From Terrimonas ferruginea DSM 30193 (GTDB lineage: Bacteria; Bacteroidota; Bacteroidia; Chitinophagales; Chitinophagaceae), in NCBI RefSeq assembly GCF_000425585.1, contig NZ_AUDS01000015.1, positions 62,001-126,000 of the forward strand: DNA of 64,000 nucleotides. The letters run 5' to 3'. The position numbers and the translations under genes are program-made. Shown here in pieces: positions 63,794-64,000 of the stretch. Position 1 is the stretch's first letter; every line of letters begins with the position of its first letter. The notes beneath the pieces are model-generated. The model was given only the letters and a program-made list of their open reading frames with translations, searched no databases and was not told where the DNA came from.

Positions 63794-64000
63794 ATGAACC
63801 GCTTCAGTATATACCTGACCCTGTGCTGCGTTTTTGTGTCGTTGTCTTCCCGGGCTCAGTTTCGTAAATATTCGAATGAATTTCTCAACATCGGTGCGGG
63901 AGCGCGTGGGCTATCCATGGGCGGTGCACAGGTGGCCGGAGTAGCAGATGGTACGGCCGGTTATTGGAACCCCGCCGGTCTCGTCAACATCAAAGACGAT
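63794..64000 (+). CDS. PorV/PorQ-family outer membrane protein, 3' truncated by window edge
   Basis: 69 residues visible. A signal peptide (MNRFSIYLTLCCVFVSLSSRAQ) is followed by FLNIGAGARGLSMGGAQVAGVADGTAGYWNPAGLVNI. This is the start of the PorV/PorQ (UPF0164-like) beta-barrels of Bacteroidota, in which PorV is a type IX secretion shuttle. The FG-GAP protein with a type IX tail at 49080 shows the system is present. Which member of the family this is cannot be decided from the fragment. Confidence 0.85.
   Translation, partial: MNRFSIYLTLCCVFVSLSSRAQFRKYSNEFLNIGAGARGLSMGGAQVAGVADGTAGYWNPAGLVNIKDD

Noticed and set aside
1-64000. tRNA or rRNA genes, insertion sequences, prophage
   Set aside because: No T-loop or anticodon-arm pattern, transposase, integrase or phage gene was seen in the gaps I read.

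Overview
The window looks like chromosomal DNA from a member of the Bacteroidota, most likely a soil or plant-associated Chitinophagaceae relative. The evidence is a TonB-dependent receptor, a type IX secretion C-terminal domain, a PorV/PorQ-type protein, TAnnTTTG-type -7 promoter elements, and near-absence of Shine-Dalgarno sites. I placed it from protein and promoter style only; no database was consulted. No tRNA, rRNA, transposase, prophage or CRISPR array was seen.

Layout. 1-2528: 3' part of a TonB-dependent receptor. 2732-11290: sugar and amino-sugar cluster (NagB-like, PhyH dioxygenase, TIM-barrel isomerase, MurQ, two MFS transporters, secreted GH3 glycosidase). 11677-16377: small stress-type or unknown genes on the minus strand (lipoprotein, DUF3606-like, histone H1-like, CinA-C, pyrophosphatase, DUF6766-like). 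16556-23527: lipid-linked glycosylation group (three GT39 enzymes, a polyprenyl-phosphate GT2, an AglD/LPG-synthase-type membrane protein). 23746-34871: methyltransferase, then hexuronate and glucan metabolism (UxuA, mannonate-type SDR, two GH13 amylases, FGGY gluconate-type kinase, Gfo/Idh oxidoreductase, MscS channel, SMP-30 lactonase). 35839-43235: signalling block with CheB, CheR, receivers and two hybrid histidine kinases. 43232-48467: second UxuA, LacI regulator, NarL-type two-component pair. 49080-52172: FG-GAP protein with type IX sorting tail. 52214-59832: complete histidine operon on the minus strand (leader, hisG-D-C-B-H-A-F-IE). 59907-64000: small lipoprotein, DEDDh exonuclease, DPM1-like GT2, TyrS, and the start of a PorV/PorQ-type gene.

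Two observations stand out. First, the his operon is preceded by an unannotated 17-codon leader peptide with five His codons and a complete four-segment attenuator, and its hisA is fused in frame to a GNAT acetyltransferase domain. Second, six intergenic sites carry modular DNA built almost wholly from 7-bp units with a stop trinucleotide at a fixed place (TGAATCG/TCAATCG, NNTAAGG, NNTAAGT), combined with palindromes in a largely conserved order. Because 7 is not a multiple of 3, a run of such units closes all three reading frames. These arrays begin inside the 3' ends of several genes and in one case code for the protein's C-terminus.
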